Assembly: GCF_900090275.1 (NCBI RefSeq)
Contig: NZ_LT607755.1
Location: 4,402,001 to 4,466,000, forward strand
Origin: Micromonospora zamorensis
GTDB taxonomy: Bacteria; Actinomycetota; Actinomycetes; Mycobacteriales; Micromonosporaceae
DNA: 64,000 nucleotides
Direction of reading: 5' to 3'
This document shows positions 8,622 to 17,422 of this stretch, piece after piece; positions within the stretch are counted from its first letter, which is position 1, and each line of letters starts with the position of its first letter. Position numbers and translations under genes: made by a program. The notes beneath the pieces are model-generated. The model made no database searches. It was not told the DNA's origin and was given only the letters and a program-made list of their open reading frames with translations.

Positions 8622-8945
8622 TCAGGTACGACGGTCCAGGGCGATCACGACGATCGCCGGCAGTACGAGCAGCAAGAGCACCATCAGCGCGACACGCAGC
8701 GCCAGGTTGTCGACGAACGTCCAGATCAGAATCAGCGCGGCACCGGTCAGCAGCACGATCGCGGCCCGCTCACCCCGGCTGTGCCGGGGCAACCGTCCGG
8801 AGCGGCCCCGCCGCACCTGCGGCGTCAACCGGCGGACCACCGCGCGACGGCGCTGACGGCGCGCCACCTGCCGCTGCCGGACCGCCCGCTCCCGGGCCTG
8901 CTCGGCCTCACGCACCGCCCGACGACGGGCCCGTTCCCGGCTCAC
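8622..8945 (-). CDS. Basic N-terminus plus two-TM membrane protein, unknown function
   Basis: This is a small protein of 107 residues between hisH and priA. Residues 1-58 are extremely rich in Arg ([35 protein letters not shown]) and could bind nucleic acid or the inner membrane surface. Residues 60-103 form two hydrophobic segments ([18 protein letters not shown] and [21 protein letters not shown]). I do not recognise a family. Its position inside the his operon, 14 bp upstream of priA on the same strand, suggests co-transcription rather than a role in histidine synthesis. Confidence 0.65.
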   Translation of the reverse strand: MSRERARRRAVREAEQARERAVRQRQVARRQRRRAVVRRLTPQVRRGRSGRLPRHSRGERAAIVLLTGAALILIWTFVDNLALRVALMVLLLLVLPAIVVIALDRRT

Positions 8946-8981
8946 CGCGACACCCTCGCGCCGGGCACCGGGCGACGACGG

Positions 8982-9614
8982 TCAGTCACCGCTGGGCAGC
9001 GTGACGAGCCAGTTGCGCAGCAGCGCGGCACCGGTGTCGGCGGACTTCTCCGGGTGGAACTGGGCCGCCGACAGCGGACCACGCTCCACCGCGGCGACGA
9101 AATCAGTGTCGTGATGGGCGGTGGTCACCGTGGCACCGGCAGCAGCCAGCGCCGCCGGGTCCCCCATCGCGTACGAGTGGACGAAGTAGAACCGGCTCTG
9201 CTCCGACAACCCGGCGAAGAGCACCGACCCCTCGGGCGCCCGGACCGTGTTCCAACCCATGTGCGGCAACCGGGTGGCGGCCAACCGGGTCACCCCGCCG
9301 GGCAGCAACCCGAGCCCCTTGGTCACCACACCGTGCTCCTCGCCGTACTCGAAGAGCACCTGCATGCCCACACAGATGCCGAGCACCGGCCGACCCGCCG
9401 CCACCCGCTCGGCGATCACCGGGCCGGCACCGAGCGCCTCGATCCCGGCCATGCACGCCGCGTACGCGCCCACCCCCGGGACCACCAGGCCGTCGGCGGC
9501 GGCCGCGGCGGCCAGGTCGTCGGTCACCCGCACGTCAGCGCCGGCGGCGGCCAGCGCCCGCTCCGCCGAGCGCAGGTTGCCCGAGCCGTAGTCGAGCACC
9601 ACCACATCACTCAT
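8982..9614 (-). CDS. hisH: Imidazole glycerol phosphate synthase, glutaminase subunit HisH
   Basis: This is a class I glutamine amidotransferase of 210 residues that feeds ammonia to HisF. The nucleophile Cys81 is in PVLGICVGMQVLFEYGEE, and the His-Glu pair is in AAQFHPEKSADTG. The glycine-rich start VVVLDYGSGNLRS is typical. The ATG at 9614 is chosen because the open frame upstream (to 9746) encodes an unrelated Arg-rich extension that overlaps the preceding small gene. HisH and HisF are encoded about 4 kb apart here and must meet as proteins. Confidence 0.95.
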   Translation of the reverse strand: MSDVVVLDYGSGNLRSAERALAAAGADVRVTDDLAAAAAADGLVVPGVGAYAACMAGIEALGAGPVIAERVAAGRPVLGICVGMQVLFEYGEEHGVVTKGLGLLPGGVTRLAATRLPHMGWNTVRAPEGSVLFAGLSEQSRFYFVHSYAMGDPAALAAAGATVTTAHHDTDFVAAVERGPLSAAQFHPEKSADTGAALLRNWLVTLPSGD

Positions 9615-9627
9615 GTCGTCACCCCGA

Positions 9628-9798
9628 TCACCCGTTCTCCGGCAGCAGCCGCAGAACCCCGGCGACAGTGGCGAGCACCGCGAGCGCCGCGGTGACCAGG
9701 ACAGCCGCCTTCGGCGCACCCTGCCGGTAGAGCGACCAGGTGCCACCCACCAGCACCCCGGCCAGGATCAGCAACAACGTCGGCAACGCGGCACCCAT
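9628..9798 (-). CDS. Two-TM microprotein between hisB and hisH
   Basis: This is a protein of 56 residues starting MGAALPTLLLILAGVLVGG. Two hydrophobic segments (about 4-22 and 32-52) flank a short polar turn (WSLYRQGAPK). The frame is open further upstream but there consists of the intergenic repeat at 9811-9856, so the ATG at 9798 is the sensible start. It ends 13 bp before the hisH start. I do not recognise a family. Its hydrophobic pattern and the absence of stops make it a likely real gene, probably co-transcribed with the his genes. Confidence 0.6.
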   Translation of the reverse strand: MGAALPTLLLILAGVLVGGTWSLYRQGAPKAAVLVTAALAVLATVAGVLRLLPENG

Positions 9799-9810
9799 CA
9801 GAGCCACCCT

Positions 9811-9856
9811 CGAATCGCGACTGCGGGGCTCCGCTGCGCTGCACTCCTCGCGCTCA
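9811..9856. repeat. Stop-codon-linked intergenic repeat after hisB
   Basis: Directly after the hisB stop, the minus strand reads TGAGCGCGAGGAGTGCAGCG and continues with short GCGCAGCGG-type units to about 9811. It is low-complexity, does not look like coding sequence, and resembles in style the element after the hisD stop (11595-11617). Its function is unknown. Confidence 0.5.
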
Positions 9857-10468
9857 TCAGAGAGCACCCTTCGTGCTGGGAATCGCGCCCGCCGAGCGTG
9901 GGTCGATCGCGGTCGCCTCCCGCAGCGCCCGGGAGACCGCCTTGAACTGCGCCTCCACCACATGGTGCGCGTCCGGGTGACCGCCCGGCCGGGCCGCCCG
10001 CAACACGTCGACGTGCAGCGTGACCCGGGCCGCCTGACCGAAGGACTCCCAGATGTGCCGGGTCATGCTCGTCGCGTACACCGGCCCGATGTACGGGGCC
10101 AGCGCCGGCTCGTCGTGCACCACGTACGGCCGACCCGAGAGGTCCACCGCGGCCCGGACCAGCACCTCGTCCATCGGCACGGTCGCCGAGCCGTACCGCC
10201 GGATGCCGGCCTTGTCGCCCAGCGCCTGGTCGAACGCGGCACCCAGGGCGAGCGCCGTGTCCTCGATCGTGTGGTGCGCGTCGATCTCCAGGTCACCCAC
10301 GGTGCGCACGGTCAGGTCGAAGCCGCCGTGCCGGGCGATCTGGTGCAGCATGTGGTCGTAGAAGCCGACGCCGGTGCTGATCTCGGCGGCGCCGGTGCCG
10401 TCGAGGTCGATCTCGACGAGGACCTTGGTCTCCTTGGTGATCCGCTCCACCCGGGCGGTCCGGCTCAT
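9857..10468 (-). CDS. hisB: Imidazoleglycerol-phosphate dehydratase HisB
   Basis: This is a protein of 203 residues that dehydrates imidazole glycerol phosphate to imidazole acetol phosphate. Two copies of the His-rich Mn2+-binding motif are visible: GFYDHMLHQIARHG with DAHHTIEDTALALG, and ARVTLHVDVLRA with GHPDAHHVVEAQFKA. It is monofunctional, without a histidinol-phosphatase domain. The ATG at 10468 overlaps the hisC stop by one base (TGATG); a GTG at 10471 is the alternative. The C-terminus SAGAIPSTKGAL is the usual family ending. Confidence 0.95.
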   Translation of the reverse strand: MSRTARVERITKETKVLVEIDLDGTGAAEISTGVGFYDHMLHQIARHGGFDLTVRTVGDLEIDAHHTIEDTALALGAAFDQALGDKAGIRRYGSATVPMDEVLVRAAVDLSGRPYVVHDEPALAPYIGPVYATSMTRHIWESFGQAARVTLHVDVLRAARPGGHPDAHHVVEAQFKAVSRALREATAIDPRSAGAIPSTKGAL

Positions 10469-11538
10469 CACACAGTCTCCATTGCAGAAAGGAAGGCGTC
10501 GGTCTCGGTCGGGGTGCCCGCGGTCACCCGCAGCCAGCCGGGCAGGCCGACGTCACGGACCAGCACCCCCTGTGCCAGCAGCGCCTTCCAGACGGTGGTC
10601 TGGTCCCCGCCCACTTCGAAGAGCACGAAGTTGGCGTCGCTGTCGGCGACCCGCAACCCACGCTCGCGCAGCGTCGCCACGATCCGGTCCCGCTGCGCCA
10701 TGATCGCGCTGACCGTGCCGAGGAGTGCGTCGCGGTGGGTCACCGCCGCCCGTGCGGCGGCCTGGGTCAGTGCGGAGAGATGGTACGGCAAACGGACGAG
10801 CTGCACCGCCTGCACCACCGCCGGGTCGGCGGCCAGGTAGCCCAACCGCCCGCCGGCGAAGCCGAACGCCTTGCTCATCGTGCGGCTCACCACCAGCCGC
10901 GGGTGGCCGGGCAGCACCGCGAGGGCGCTGACCGTGCCCGGTCGGGCGAACTCGGCGTACGCCTCGTCCACGACCACCATGCCCGGCGCGACGTCGAGCA
11001 CCGCGGCGATCACCGCCGGGTCCAGTGCCGTGCCGGTGGGGTTGTTCGGCGAGCAGAGGAAGACCACGTCGGGCCGGTGCTCACGGACCTGGGCGACCGC
11101 CTCCTCGGCGGTCAACCCGAAGTCGACGCCGCGCTCGGCGGGCACCCACCGGGTGCCGGTGCCGAGGGCCAGCAGCGGATGCATCGAGTACGCCGGAACG
11201 AAGCCGAGCGCGCTGCGCCCCGGCCCACCGAACGCCTGCAAAAGCTGCTGCTGGATCTCGTTGGAGCCGTTGGCCGCCCACACCTGCTCGACGGTGAGCC
11301 CGTGCCCGAGATATTCGGCCAGGTCGGCCCGGAGCGCGAGCGCGTCCCGGTCCGGGTAGCGGTTCAACTCGCGCAGCTCGGCCGCGAGCGCCTTGCCGAT
11401 CGCCTCGACCACCGGCTCCGGCACCGCGTACGAGTTCTCGTTGGTGTTGAGCCGCACCGGCACGTCGAGCTGCGGCGCCCCGTACGGCGAGAGCCCGCGC
11501 AGGTCGTCGCGGATCGGCAGCTCATCCAGGCTGCTCAT
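10468..11538 (-). CDS. hisC: Histidinol-phosphate aminotransferase HisC
   Basis: This is a fold-type I PLP aminotransferase of 356 residues that converts imidazole acetol phosphate to histidinol phosphate. Visible motifs are [15 protein letters not shown] at the N-terminus, [27 protein letters not shown] and the PLP-lysine motif [19 protein letters not shown]. The start at 11538 ([15 protein letters not shown]) is preferred over an upstream Met at 11628, whose extension is Arg-rich and lies in the repeat between hisD and hisC. It is separated from hisD by 76 bp and joined to hisB by a 1-nt overlap. Confidence 0.95.
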   Translation of the reverse strand: MSSLDELPIRDDLRGLSPYGAPQLDVPVRLNTNENSYAVPEPVVEAIGKALAAELRELNRYPDRDALALRADLAEYLGHGLTVEQVWAANGSNEIQQQLLQAFGGPGRSALGFVPAYSMHPLLALGTGTRWVPAERGVDFGLTAEEAVAQVREHRPDVVFLCSPNNPTGTALDPAVIAAVLDVAPGMVVVDEAYAEFARPGTVSALAVLPGHPRLVVSRTMSKAFGFAGGRLGYLAADPAVVQAVQLVRLPYHLSALTQAAARAAVTHRDALLGTVSAIMAQRDRIVATLRERGLRVADSDANFVLFEVGGDQTTVWKALLAQGVLVRDVGLPGWLRVTAGTPTETDAFLSAMETV

Positions 11539-11594
11539 GCCGGCACCCCGCTTCGCGAGGAGGCGGCATGAGGCACCGGGCGACTGAGCCAGCT

Positions 11595-11617
11595 GGTTCG
11601 CTCGCTGCGCTCGCTCA
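11595..11617. repeat. GAGCGAGCGCAGCGAGCGAACC element starting at the hisD stop
   Basis: On the minus strand the hisD stop codon TGA is the first part of TGAGCGAGCGCAGCGAGCG, an internally repetitive unit (AGCGAGCGC) ending in AACC. It lies in the 76-bp hisD-hisC gap. A related GAAGCGAAGCGAAGCGAGG run precedes leuS at about 47255-47272. Confidence 0.5.
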
Positions 11618-12937
11618 CGCCGCTCCACCCGGGAAACGGGCCTGGACCGCCTGGCCGTGCGCCGGCAGGTCCTCCACGTTGGCCAGGGTCACCACGTGCG
11701 GGGCCACCTCACGCAGAGCGGTCTCGGTGTATTCGATCAGGTGCACGCCGCGCAGGAACGACTGCACCGACAGGCCCGAGGAGTGCCGGGCGCAGCCGCC
11801 GGTGGGCAGCACGTGGTTGGACCCGGCGCAGTAGTCGCCGAGCGACACCGGCGACCAGGCGCCCACGAAGATCGCCCCGGCGTTGCGGACCCGCAGCGCC
11901 CACTGCCGGGCGTCGACCGTCTGGATCTCCAGGTGCTCGGCCGCGTAGGCGTCGACCACCCGCAACCCCGCCTCAAGATCGTCGACCAGGACGACGCCGC
12001 TCTGCTCACCGGTCAGCGCCGTGGTCACCCGCTCGGTGTGCTTGGTCGCCGGCACCTGCCGGGCCAGCTCCCGCTCGACCGACTCGACCAGCGCCAGCGA
12101 CGGGGTGACCAGCACGCTCGCGGCGAGCGGGTCGTGCTCGGCCTGACTGATCAGGTCGGCGGCCACGTGCGCCGGATCGGCCGTGTCGTCGGCGAGGATG
12201 GCGATCTCGGTCGGCCCGGCCTCGGCGTCGATGCCGACCACGCCGCGCAGCAGCCGCTTGGCGGCGGTCACCCAGATGTTGCCGGGGCCGGTGATCAGGT
12301 CGACAGGGTCGCACCGCAGCTCACCCAACGGGTCGACCGCGGCGCCGTACGCCAGCATCGCCACCGCCTGGGCCCCGCCCACGGCGTACACCTCGTCGAC
12401 GCCGAGCAGCGCGCACGCGGCGAGCACCCGGGGGTCGGGCAGACCGCCGTTGTCCTTCTGCGGCGGGCTGACCACCACCAGCGACCGCACGCCGGCCGCC
12501 TGCGCGGGCACGACGTTCATCACCACCGTCGACGGGTACATCGCCAGGCCACCGGGCACGTAGAGGCCGACTCGGTCGACCGGCAGCCAGCGTTCGGTGA
12601 CCGTGCCGCCGGGGACCACCTGCGTGGTGTGGTCGGTGCGCCGCTGGTCGTCGTGGACCCGACGGGCCCGGCTGATCGACTCCAGCAGCGCGGCGCGCAC
12701 AGCCGGGTCGAGCACCCCCTCGGCCTCGGTGATCGCCTCGACCGGCACCCGCAGCACCTCCGGGGAGATGCCGTCGAATCGCTCGCTGGCTTCCCGGATC
12801 GCCGGGTAGCCATGCTCGCGAACCGCTTCCACCAGCGGGCGGATCCGCTCGACGGCAACCGACACGTCGAGCTGGGCACGGGGCAGCAGGCGGCGCGGGT
12901 CTCCGAGACCCTTGCGCAGGTCGATCCGATTCAGCAC
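11615..12937 (-). CDS. hisD: Histidinol dehydrogenase HisD
   Basis: This is an enzyme of 440 residues carrying out the last two steps of histidine synthesis (histidinol to histidine, NAD-dependent, zinc-containing). Diagnostic segments are [68 protein letters not shown] and [27 protein letters not shown]. The GTG at 12937 ([11 protein letters not shown]) is the standard family start. It is the first gene of the his operon. The promoter must lie in the 106-bp gap to the divergent Lon-like gene, where I see no clear consensus. Confidence 0.95.
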   Translation of the reverse strand: MLNRIDLRKGLGDPRRLLPRAQLDVSVAVERIRPLVEAVREHGYPAIREASERFDGISPEVLRVPVEAITEAEGVLDPAVRAALLESISRARRVHDDQRRTDHTTQVVPGGTVTERWLPVDRVGLYVPGGLAMYPSTVVMNVVPAQAAGVRSLVVVSPPQKDNGGLPDPRVLAACALLGVDEVYAVGGAQAVAMLAYGAAVDPLGELRCDPVDLITGPGNIWVTAAKRLLRGVVGIDAEAGPTEIAILADDTADPAHVAADLISQAEHDPLAASVLVTPSLALVESVERELARQVPATKHTERVTTALTGEQSGVVLVDDLEAGLRVVDAYAAEHLEIQTVDARQWALRVRNAGAIFVGAWSPVSLGDYCAGSNHVLPTGGCARHSSGLSVQSFLRGVHLIEYTETALREVAPHVVTLANVEDLPAHGQAVQARFPGGAA

Positions 12938-13043
12938 CCTTGCGAGTCTAGGCGGCCGGCACGGTGTACACCCGAGCCGCCCGTCCGCCGGGACGGTGAG
13001 CCGGGCCACGCCCACGCGGGCGAGATTGGTTAGGCTCGACCAT

Positions 13044-13751
13044 GTGACCGCACGGCTGCCGGTGTTTCCGCTCGCAACGGTGCTCTTTCCCGGGTTGGTG
13101 CTGCCGCTGCACATCTTCGAGGAGCGCTACCGGGCGCTGGTCCGACACCTCGTCGACCTGCCCGAGGGCGCTCCCCGCGAGTTCGGTGTGGTGGCCATCC
13201 AGGCTGGCTGGGAGGTCGCGCCCGCCGGTCCCGGCGCCCGCGCGACGCCCGGCGTCGGCGACGTCACCCTGCATGAGGTGGGCTGCACCGCCGAGCTGCG
13301 TCAGGTGACCGAGCTGACCGATGGCGGCTTCGACATCGTCACGGTCGGCCGACGCCGTTTCCGGATCGCCGAGGTCGACGACAGCGCGGCCCCCTATCTG
13401 ACCGCCGACGTCGAGTGGCTGCCCGACCCGGCCGGGTCGGACGAGGTGGCCGATCTGCTGGCCGCTCGGGTGATCGCGGTGTTCCGGCAGTACCTCGGCC
13501 TGATCCGCTCCGACCCGGAGGAGATCTCCGAGCAGCTGCCGGAGGATCCGACGGTGCTCTCCCACCTGGTGGCGGCGACCGCGGCGCTCACCGTCGACGA
13601 CCGGCAGCGCCTGCTGGCGATCGACGACACCGCCGCGCGGCTGCGCGCCGAACTGCGGCTGCTCAACCGCGAGGCGGCTCTGCTGCGCCAGGTGCGGGCG
13701 GTTCCGGTGCCGCTGGCGGAGCTGGCGTCGTCCCCACCGACACCCAACTGA
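13044..13751 (+). CDS. Lon N-terminal (substrate-binding) domain protein
   Basis: This is a protein of 235 residues made of a single Lon-N/PUA-like domain without ATPase or protease parts. It opens [33 protein letters not shown] and continues with [14 protein letters not shown]. Such stand-alone proteins are common in actinobacteria; their role is unclear. The GTG at 13044 follows a possible -10 (TAGGCT, 13031-13036) closely enough that the mRNA may be leaderless. It is divergent from hisD. Its last 89 bases overlap the 3' end of the convergent membrane-protein gene. Confidence 0.87.
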   Translation: MTARLPVFPLATVLFPGLVLPLHIFEERYRALVRHLVDLPEGAPREFGVVAIQAGWEVAPAGPGARATPGVGDVTLHEVGCTAELRQVTELTDGGFDIVTVGRRRFRIAEVDDSAAPYLTADVEWLPDPAGSDEVADLLAARVIAVFRQYLGLIRSDPEEISEQLPEDPTVLSHLVAATAALTVDDRQRLLAIDDTAARLRAELRLLNREAALLRQVRAVPVPLAELASSPPTPN

Positions 13752-14493
13752 GGTCGGCCGGCTCGGGTTCCGGGCGCAGGCCCGGCCACCGCGACCAGCC
13801 GGCCAGCAGGGTGTACGTGATCGCGGCCCCGAAGGCCGGCAGCAGCAGGTTGCCGTGCGGCACCGGCAGGATGCCGAGCAGCCAGTCGACCCCGCCGGCC
13901 CGCAGGTCCGGGGGCTTGGTGAAGGACTGCCCCGCCGGGGCGGTGTCCAGCAGCCGGTCGAAGGTGGCCAGACCGACCCGCCGCCCCACCTGCCAGGCCA
14001 CCGGCGCGGCGGCCAACGCGCCGAGAACCGCGGCGAGCAACCCGACCGGGCCGCGCCGCCGGCGCAGCACGAACCACAGGGCGAGCGCCACCAGCAGCCC
14101 GAAGCCGAGCCCGAGCAGACTGAACCACCCGTCCGCCGCGATCGGCTGCTCCGGTTGCGGGTCTGCGTAGATCGCCCCCTCGGCGGTCTTGAGCACCGGC
14201 GTGGCCGGCGCGAGCACGGCCCACAGCAGCCCGAACGGCACACCCAGCACGGCCAGCGCGAGCACGGCGCCCAGCACCGTCGCCGCGGTGCGCAGCGGAC
14301 GACGCGGCTCGTCGGAGGTCAACTCGAACCAGCTGCGGGACGCGGTCGAGGGTGCGGCGCCCGGCGGTTCGGCGTACGCCGGCGGTTGGGCAGCGGGCTG
14401 CGTCTGCGACGTGGTCGCCCCCGACGGGTCGGGCGAAGCGGCCCGGTCGGGATCGTCGACGGGCCGCTCGGGTTCGGGGTTGTCCGGGCTCAC
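13663..14493 (-). CDS. Multi-pass membrane protein with Pro-rich N-terminus, unknown function
   Basis: This is a protein of 276 residues. Residues 1-66 are hydrophilic and Pro/Ala/Ser-rich. Four hydrophobic segments follow (about 69-95, 124-142, 148-168 and 214-230), and then a Pro/Ala-rich tail. Such a layout is seen in uncharacterised actinobacterial membrane proteins (DUF2567-like); I am not certain of the family. The extracytoplasmic stretch between TM1 and TM2 has the motif KTAEGAIYADPQPEQPIAADGWF. The 3' 89 bp overlap the convergent Lon-like gene. It follows the MinD-like gene by 56 bp on the same strand and may be co-transcribed. Confidence 0.7.
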   Translation of the reverse strand: MSPDNPEPERPVDDPDRAASPDPSGATTSQTQPAAQPPAYAEPPGAAPSTASRSWFELTSDEPRRPLRTAATVLGAVLALAVLGVPFGLLWAVLAPATPVLKTAEGAIYADPQPEQPIAADGWFSLLGLGFGLLVALALWFVLRRRRGPVGLLAAVLGALAAAPVAWQVGRRVGLATFDRLLDTAPAGQSFTKPPDLRAGGVDWLLGILPVPHGNLLLPAFGAAITYTLLAGWSRWPGLRPEPEPADLSWVSVGTTPAPPAAPEPPAPGAAEPPRG

Positions 14494-14549
14494 CCGATGA
14501 TCCTCTCAGGCCCGGTGCAGGGCCGGGGCTCCGGTGGCGGCAGACCAGC

Positions 14550-16277
14550 TCACCGGGCGAACGGCTCCACCATCATCGCCGCCGCCTGCAACCAGGCCTG
14601 CCGGGTCTCCGGCTGGAGTTGGTGGTACTCGATCGACGACCCGGTCTCCAGCGCCGGGTCGTAGGGCACCACGGCCACCCCACGCGTACGGGTGGCGAAG
14701 TGCCGCTCCAGGTCGTCCTGCAACGACGAGCGGCCCGGGGTCGGGCAGGAGATGAGGGTGATGGCGTTGTCCGCCAACTCGCCCATGCCCTCCTCGTGCA
14801 GCAGGTCGAGCATCCAGTCGGCGCTGAACGCCGCGTCCTCCCGGGGCACGGTGGTCACCACGAGCTGGTCGGCGGCCTGCATCACGGTGCGCCAGTTGGG
14901 GCTCTCCACGTTGTTGCCGGTGTCGACGCAGACCACGTCGTGGGTGCGCCGCAGCAGCTCCAACACACGTCGGACGGTGAACTGGTCCAGTCGTTGGGCG
15001 AAACGCGGGCTCTCCTCGCCGGCCAGCACGTCGTACGAGCCGTCGGACGCGTGCCGCAGGTAGTCGTCCAGCCGACCCAGCAGGGTCTCGCCCTCGAGGA
15101 TCTCGATCTGCGCCAGGTCGGTGATCAGGTGACGGATCGTCCGGGCGTGCCGGGCACTGCCGGCGCGCAGCCCGAGGGTGCCGCGCAGCTCGTTGTCGTC
15201 CCAGGCCAGCACGCCCTGCCCGCGCACACTGCCGACAGTGGCTGCGGCGAGCACGGTGGCGGTGGTCTTGTGCACCCCGCCCTTGGGGTTGGCGAAGGCG
15301 AACACCCGGGGCGTGCCCAGGTCACGCCGGAGCACCCCGTTGGCGCGTTCCTGCTCCTGGTCGACGCCCTGCGGGCGCCACTCGATCCGGGGCGGGTAGG
15401 CGCGCTCGGCGACCGCCGAGCCGACCGCCGGGGCGGGTGGCGGTGCCACCGGCGCGACGGGTGGCGGGGCCACCGGCGGTGCGACCGGTGCGGCGAGTGG
15501 CGGTGCGACCGACGGGGTCGCGGGCGCCGGGTAACCGGTCTCCGGTTGGTAGCCGGTCTCCAGCAGGGCGTACCGGGACTGCACCGGCGGGTCGCCCGGC
15601 CGGTAGCCGTTGTCCAGCAACGCGTATCGCGACTGGGCCGGGTCGGGGACGGCCGGCGGTGGCTCGGGCTCGGCCCGGTACGTCGGTTCGGCCCGATAGC
15701 CCGGCTCGGCCCGGTATTCCGGCTCGACGCGATAGCCAGGCTCGGCCCGGTACGTCGGCTCGGCCCGATAGCCCGGCTCGGCCCGGTATTCCGGCTCAAC
15801 GCGATAGCCAGGCTCGGCCCGGTACGTCGGCTCGGCCGGGTAATCCGGCTCGGCGCGGTACGCCGGCTCCGACCGGTACGCCGGCTCAGAGCGGTAGTCC
15901 GGCTCAGAGCGGTACACCGACTCGGCCCGATAGTCCGGCTCGGCGCGGTAACCCGGCTCCGCCCGGTAACCCGGGTCGGCCCGGTAGGCGGGGTCGACAC
16001 GGTAGGTCGCCTCGGCCCGGTAGTCGGGCTCCGCGCCGTACGACAGCTCGGCCGGATGCCCGATGGCGGACGCCCGCCCGGCGTTGCCGTTCGGTGCCGC
16101 GCGCCGTGGCAGCGGATCCGGTGACGGGTCGTCGGCATGCCGGTCCGGCTCGGTCTGCTCCGCGCCGCGACCGCCCAGCCGGGCACGGTCCAACAACGCG
16201 CGCCACCGCGGCGCTGGTTCGGCCGGCCGGCCCCAGCCGGTCTCACTGCCCTCCACGGCCCGCCCTCCCAGCACCAT
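14550..16277 (-). CDS. MinD/ParA-like ATPase with hexapeptide-repeat N-terminal region
   Basis: This is a protein of 575 residues in three parts. Residues 1-78 are charged and disordered. Residues 79-204 are 21 uninterrupted hexads of consensus x-Y-R-A-E-P. A Pro/Ala linker follows with two copies of QSRYALL (215-221 and 233-239), up to about residue 300. The C-terminal 270 residues are a MinD/ParA ATPase with the deviant Walker A FANPKGGVHKTTAT (332-339) and the switch region VVCVDTGNNVESPNW. The layout (disordered Pro-rich region plus MinD domain) resembles EspI-like proteins of mycobacterial ESX systems, but no ESX genes are here. The N-terminal repeats suggest a scaffold or tether (inference). 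Confidence 0.78.
   Translation of the reverse strand: MVLGGRAVEGSETGWGRPAEPAPRWRALLDRARLGGRGAEQTEPDRHADDPSPDPLPRRAAPNGNAGRASAIGHPAELSYGAEPDYRAEATYRVDPAYRADPGYRAEPGYRAEPDYRAESVYRSEPDYRSEPAYRSEPAYRAEPDYPAEPTYRAEPGYRVEPEYRAEPGYRAEPTYRAEPGYRVEPEYRAEPGYRAEPTYRAEPEPPPAVPDPAQSRYALLDNGYRPGDPPVQSRYALLETGYQPETGYPAPATPSVAPPLAAPVAPPVAPPPVAPVAPPPAPAVGSAVAERAYPPRIEWRPQGVDQEQERANGVLRRDLGTPRVFAFANPKGGVHKTTATVLAAATVGSVRGQGVLAWDDNELRGTLGLRAGSARHARTIRHLITDLAQIEILEGETLLGRLDDYLRHASDGSYDVLAGEESPRFAQRLDQFTVRRVLELLRRTHDVVCVDTGNNVESPNWRTVMQAADQLVVTTVPREDAAFSADWMLDLLHEEGMGELADNAITLISCPTPGRSSLQDDLERHFATRTRGVAVVPYDPALETGSSIEYHQLQPETRQAWLQAAAMMVEPFAR
15666..16043 (-). repeat. In-frame 18-bp tandem repeat array (21 units)
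   Basis: This is the DNA array that encodes residues 79-204 of the MinD-like ATPase. Each 18-bp unit encodes x-Tyr-Arg-Ala/Val/Ser-Glu/Asp-Pro/Ala/Ser. Blocks of units are near-identical at DNA level (the order TYRAEP-GYRVEP-EYRAEP-GYRAEP occurs twice), which indicates recent slippage or recombination. Confidence 0.9.
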
Positions 16278-16351
16278 CGATCTCCGTCTGACAGGCTACG
16301 AACCAAACCCTATTCGGACCACACCTCAGAGCGCACACCAGCCGACGCAGA

Positions 16352-17380
16352 TCACGACGACGCGGGCGTCGGCAGCTCGGCACCGATGCCGTCCGGGGAG
16401 GTGGTGACGGTCGGCGGGGGTGGCTCGGTCGGCGTGGCCGGCGACGGCGCGGGTGACGGAGTCGTGACGACCGGTGCGGGTTCCGACGATTCGCCCATCG
16501 ACGCCATCGGCGCGGGCGCGGGTGGTGTCGACGGCGCGTCCCCATCGGATGTGGGCGCCGGACTCGCCCCTATGTCGACGGGCGGACGCACCACGTCGCG
16601 CTGCTCGGGCAGCGGAGGTGTGAAGACCGTGCGGTCCAGGCGGTACACCTCGGGAGCGGGGTCGACCGCGCGTACGTCCGGCCGGGCCGCCACACCGCGC
16701 AGCGCCCCCGGGGTCGCTCGCACCACAGCGGCGTAGACGCAGGCGCAGCCGGTCCGGTACGCGGCCGCCTCGGCGGCGGCCACCTCGGCGCCGCTGGCGT
16801 AGCGCTCCCGCAACTCCCGCTCATCCGGCCCGTCACCGTCGACACTGGCGGCCAGCGCCCGGTAGTCGGCGGCTTCGACGTCCTTACGGGCCGCCACCTG
16901 GTCCATCCCGGCCACGACGTCGTCCGGCACCCGCAGCGCGGGAATCTTGACGATCTCGGTCTGCCGCCCGGGTAGCGGCACCCGCCCGAACACGGTGGAG
17001 ACCCCCACGTCGCCGAGGACCGTCGCCAGACGCTGCGGCGGCAGGTACGCGGCAAGCGTGACCAGCGCGTAGGTCCCGTCCCCCGCGGACTGCGCCGACG
17101 CTGGCAGCGCGGCCAGGTCGGCGGCGGCGGACCGCAGGTAGCCGGGGACGGAATCGCCGTCGGTCACACCGACGCGGGTCACCTCACCCACCGTCCGGTC
17201 GCCGACCGGAGTGTCGTCGACGGCCCAGACCGCGGTGCCCAGGACCGCCGCCGCAGAGAGCACGGCGGCCCAGGTGAGCACCCCGGACCGCGCCGACCGC
17301 TCGCCGAGCCGGGTCACGGCCCGGCTCAGCGGCGGCAGCAGCCGTTGGTCCAGCTGCCGCAGCAGGTTGCCGGCGCGCAC
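16352..17380 (-). CDS. Single-TM anchored extracytoplasmic protein, unknown function
   Basis: This is a protein of 342 residues. A short basic N-terminus is followed by one hydrophobic segment (about 34-54, VLTWAAVLSAAAVLGTAVWAV), then an extracytoplasmic region of about 200 residues, then a long Pro/Ala/Ser/Thr tail (about 270-342) typical of cell-wall-spanning linkers. The folded part has paired cysteines in RTGCACVYAAVVR. No enzyme motif is recognised. It lies upstream of the MinD-like gene (74 bp) on the same strand, so the two may work together at the envelope; this is inference from position only. Confidence 0.7.
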   Translation of the reverse strand: MRAGNLLRQLDQRLLPPLSRAVTRLGERSARSGVLTWAAVLSAAAVLGTAVWAVDDTPVGDRTVGEVTRVGVTDGDSVPGYLRSAAADLAALPASAQSAGDGTYALVTLAAYLPPQRLATVLGDVGVSTVFGRVPLPGRQTEIVKIPALRVPDDVVAGMDQVAARKDVEAADYRALAASVDGDGPDERELRERYASGAEVAAAEAAAYRTGCACVYAAVVRATPGALRGVAARPDVRAVDPAPEVYRLDRTVFTPPLPEQRDVVRPPVDIGASPAPTSDGDAPSTPPAPAPMASMGESSEPAPVVTTPSPAPSPATPTEPPPPTVTTSPDGIGAELPTPASS

Positions 17381-17422
17381 GGGCGGGATCCCCTCGTCGG
17401 AGCGGTGTCGGGCGGTCGCCGC

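Noticed and set aside
15666..16043. CRISPR array
   Set aside because: The 18-bp units are contiguous, in frame, and encode a hexapeptide repeat; there are no spacers.
14550..17380. ESX/type VII secretion locus
   Set aside because: The MinD-like protein resembles EspI in layout, but no EccC, EccD, MycP or WXG100 gene is nearby.
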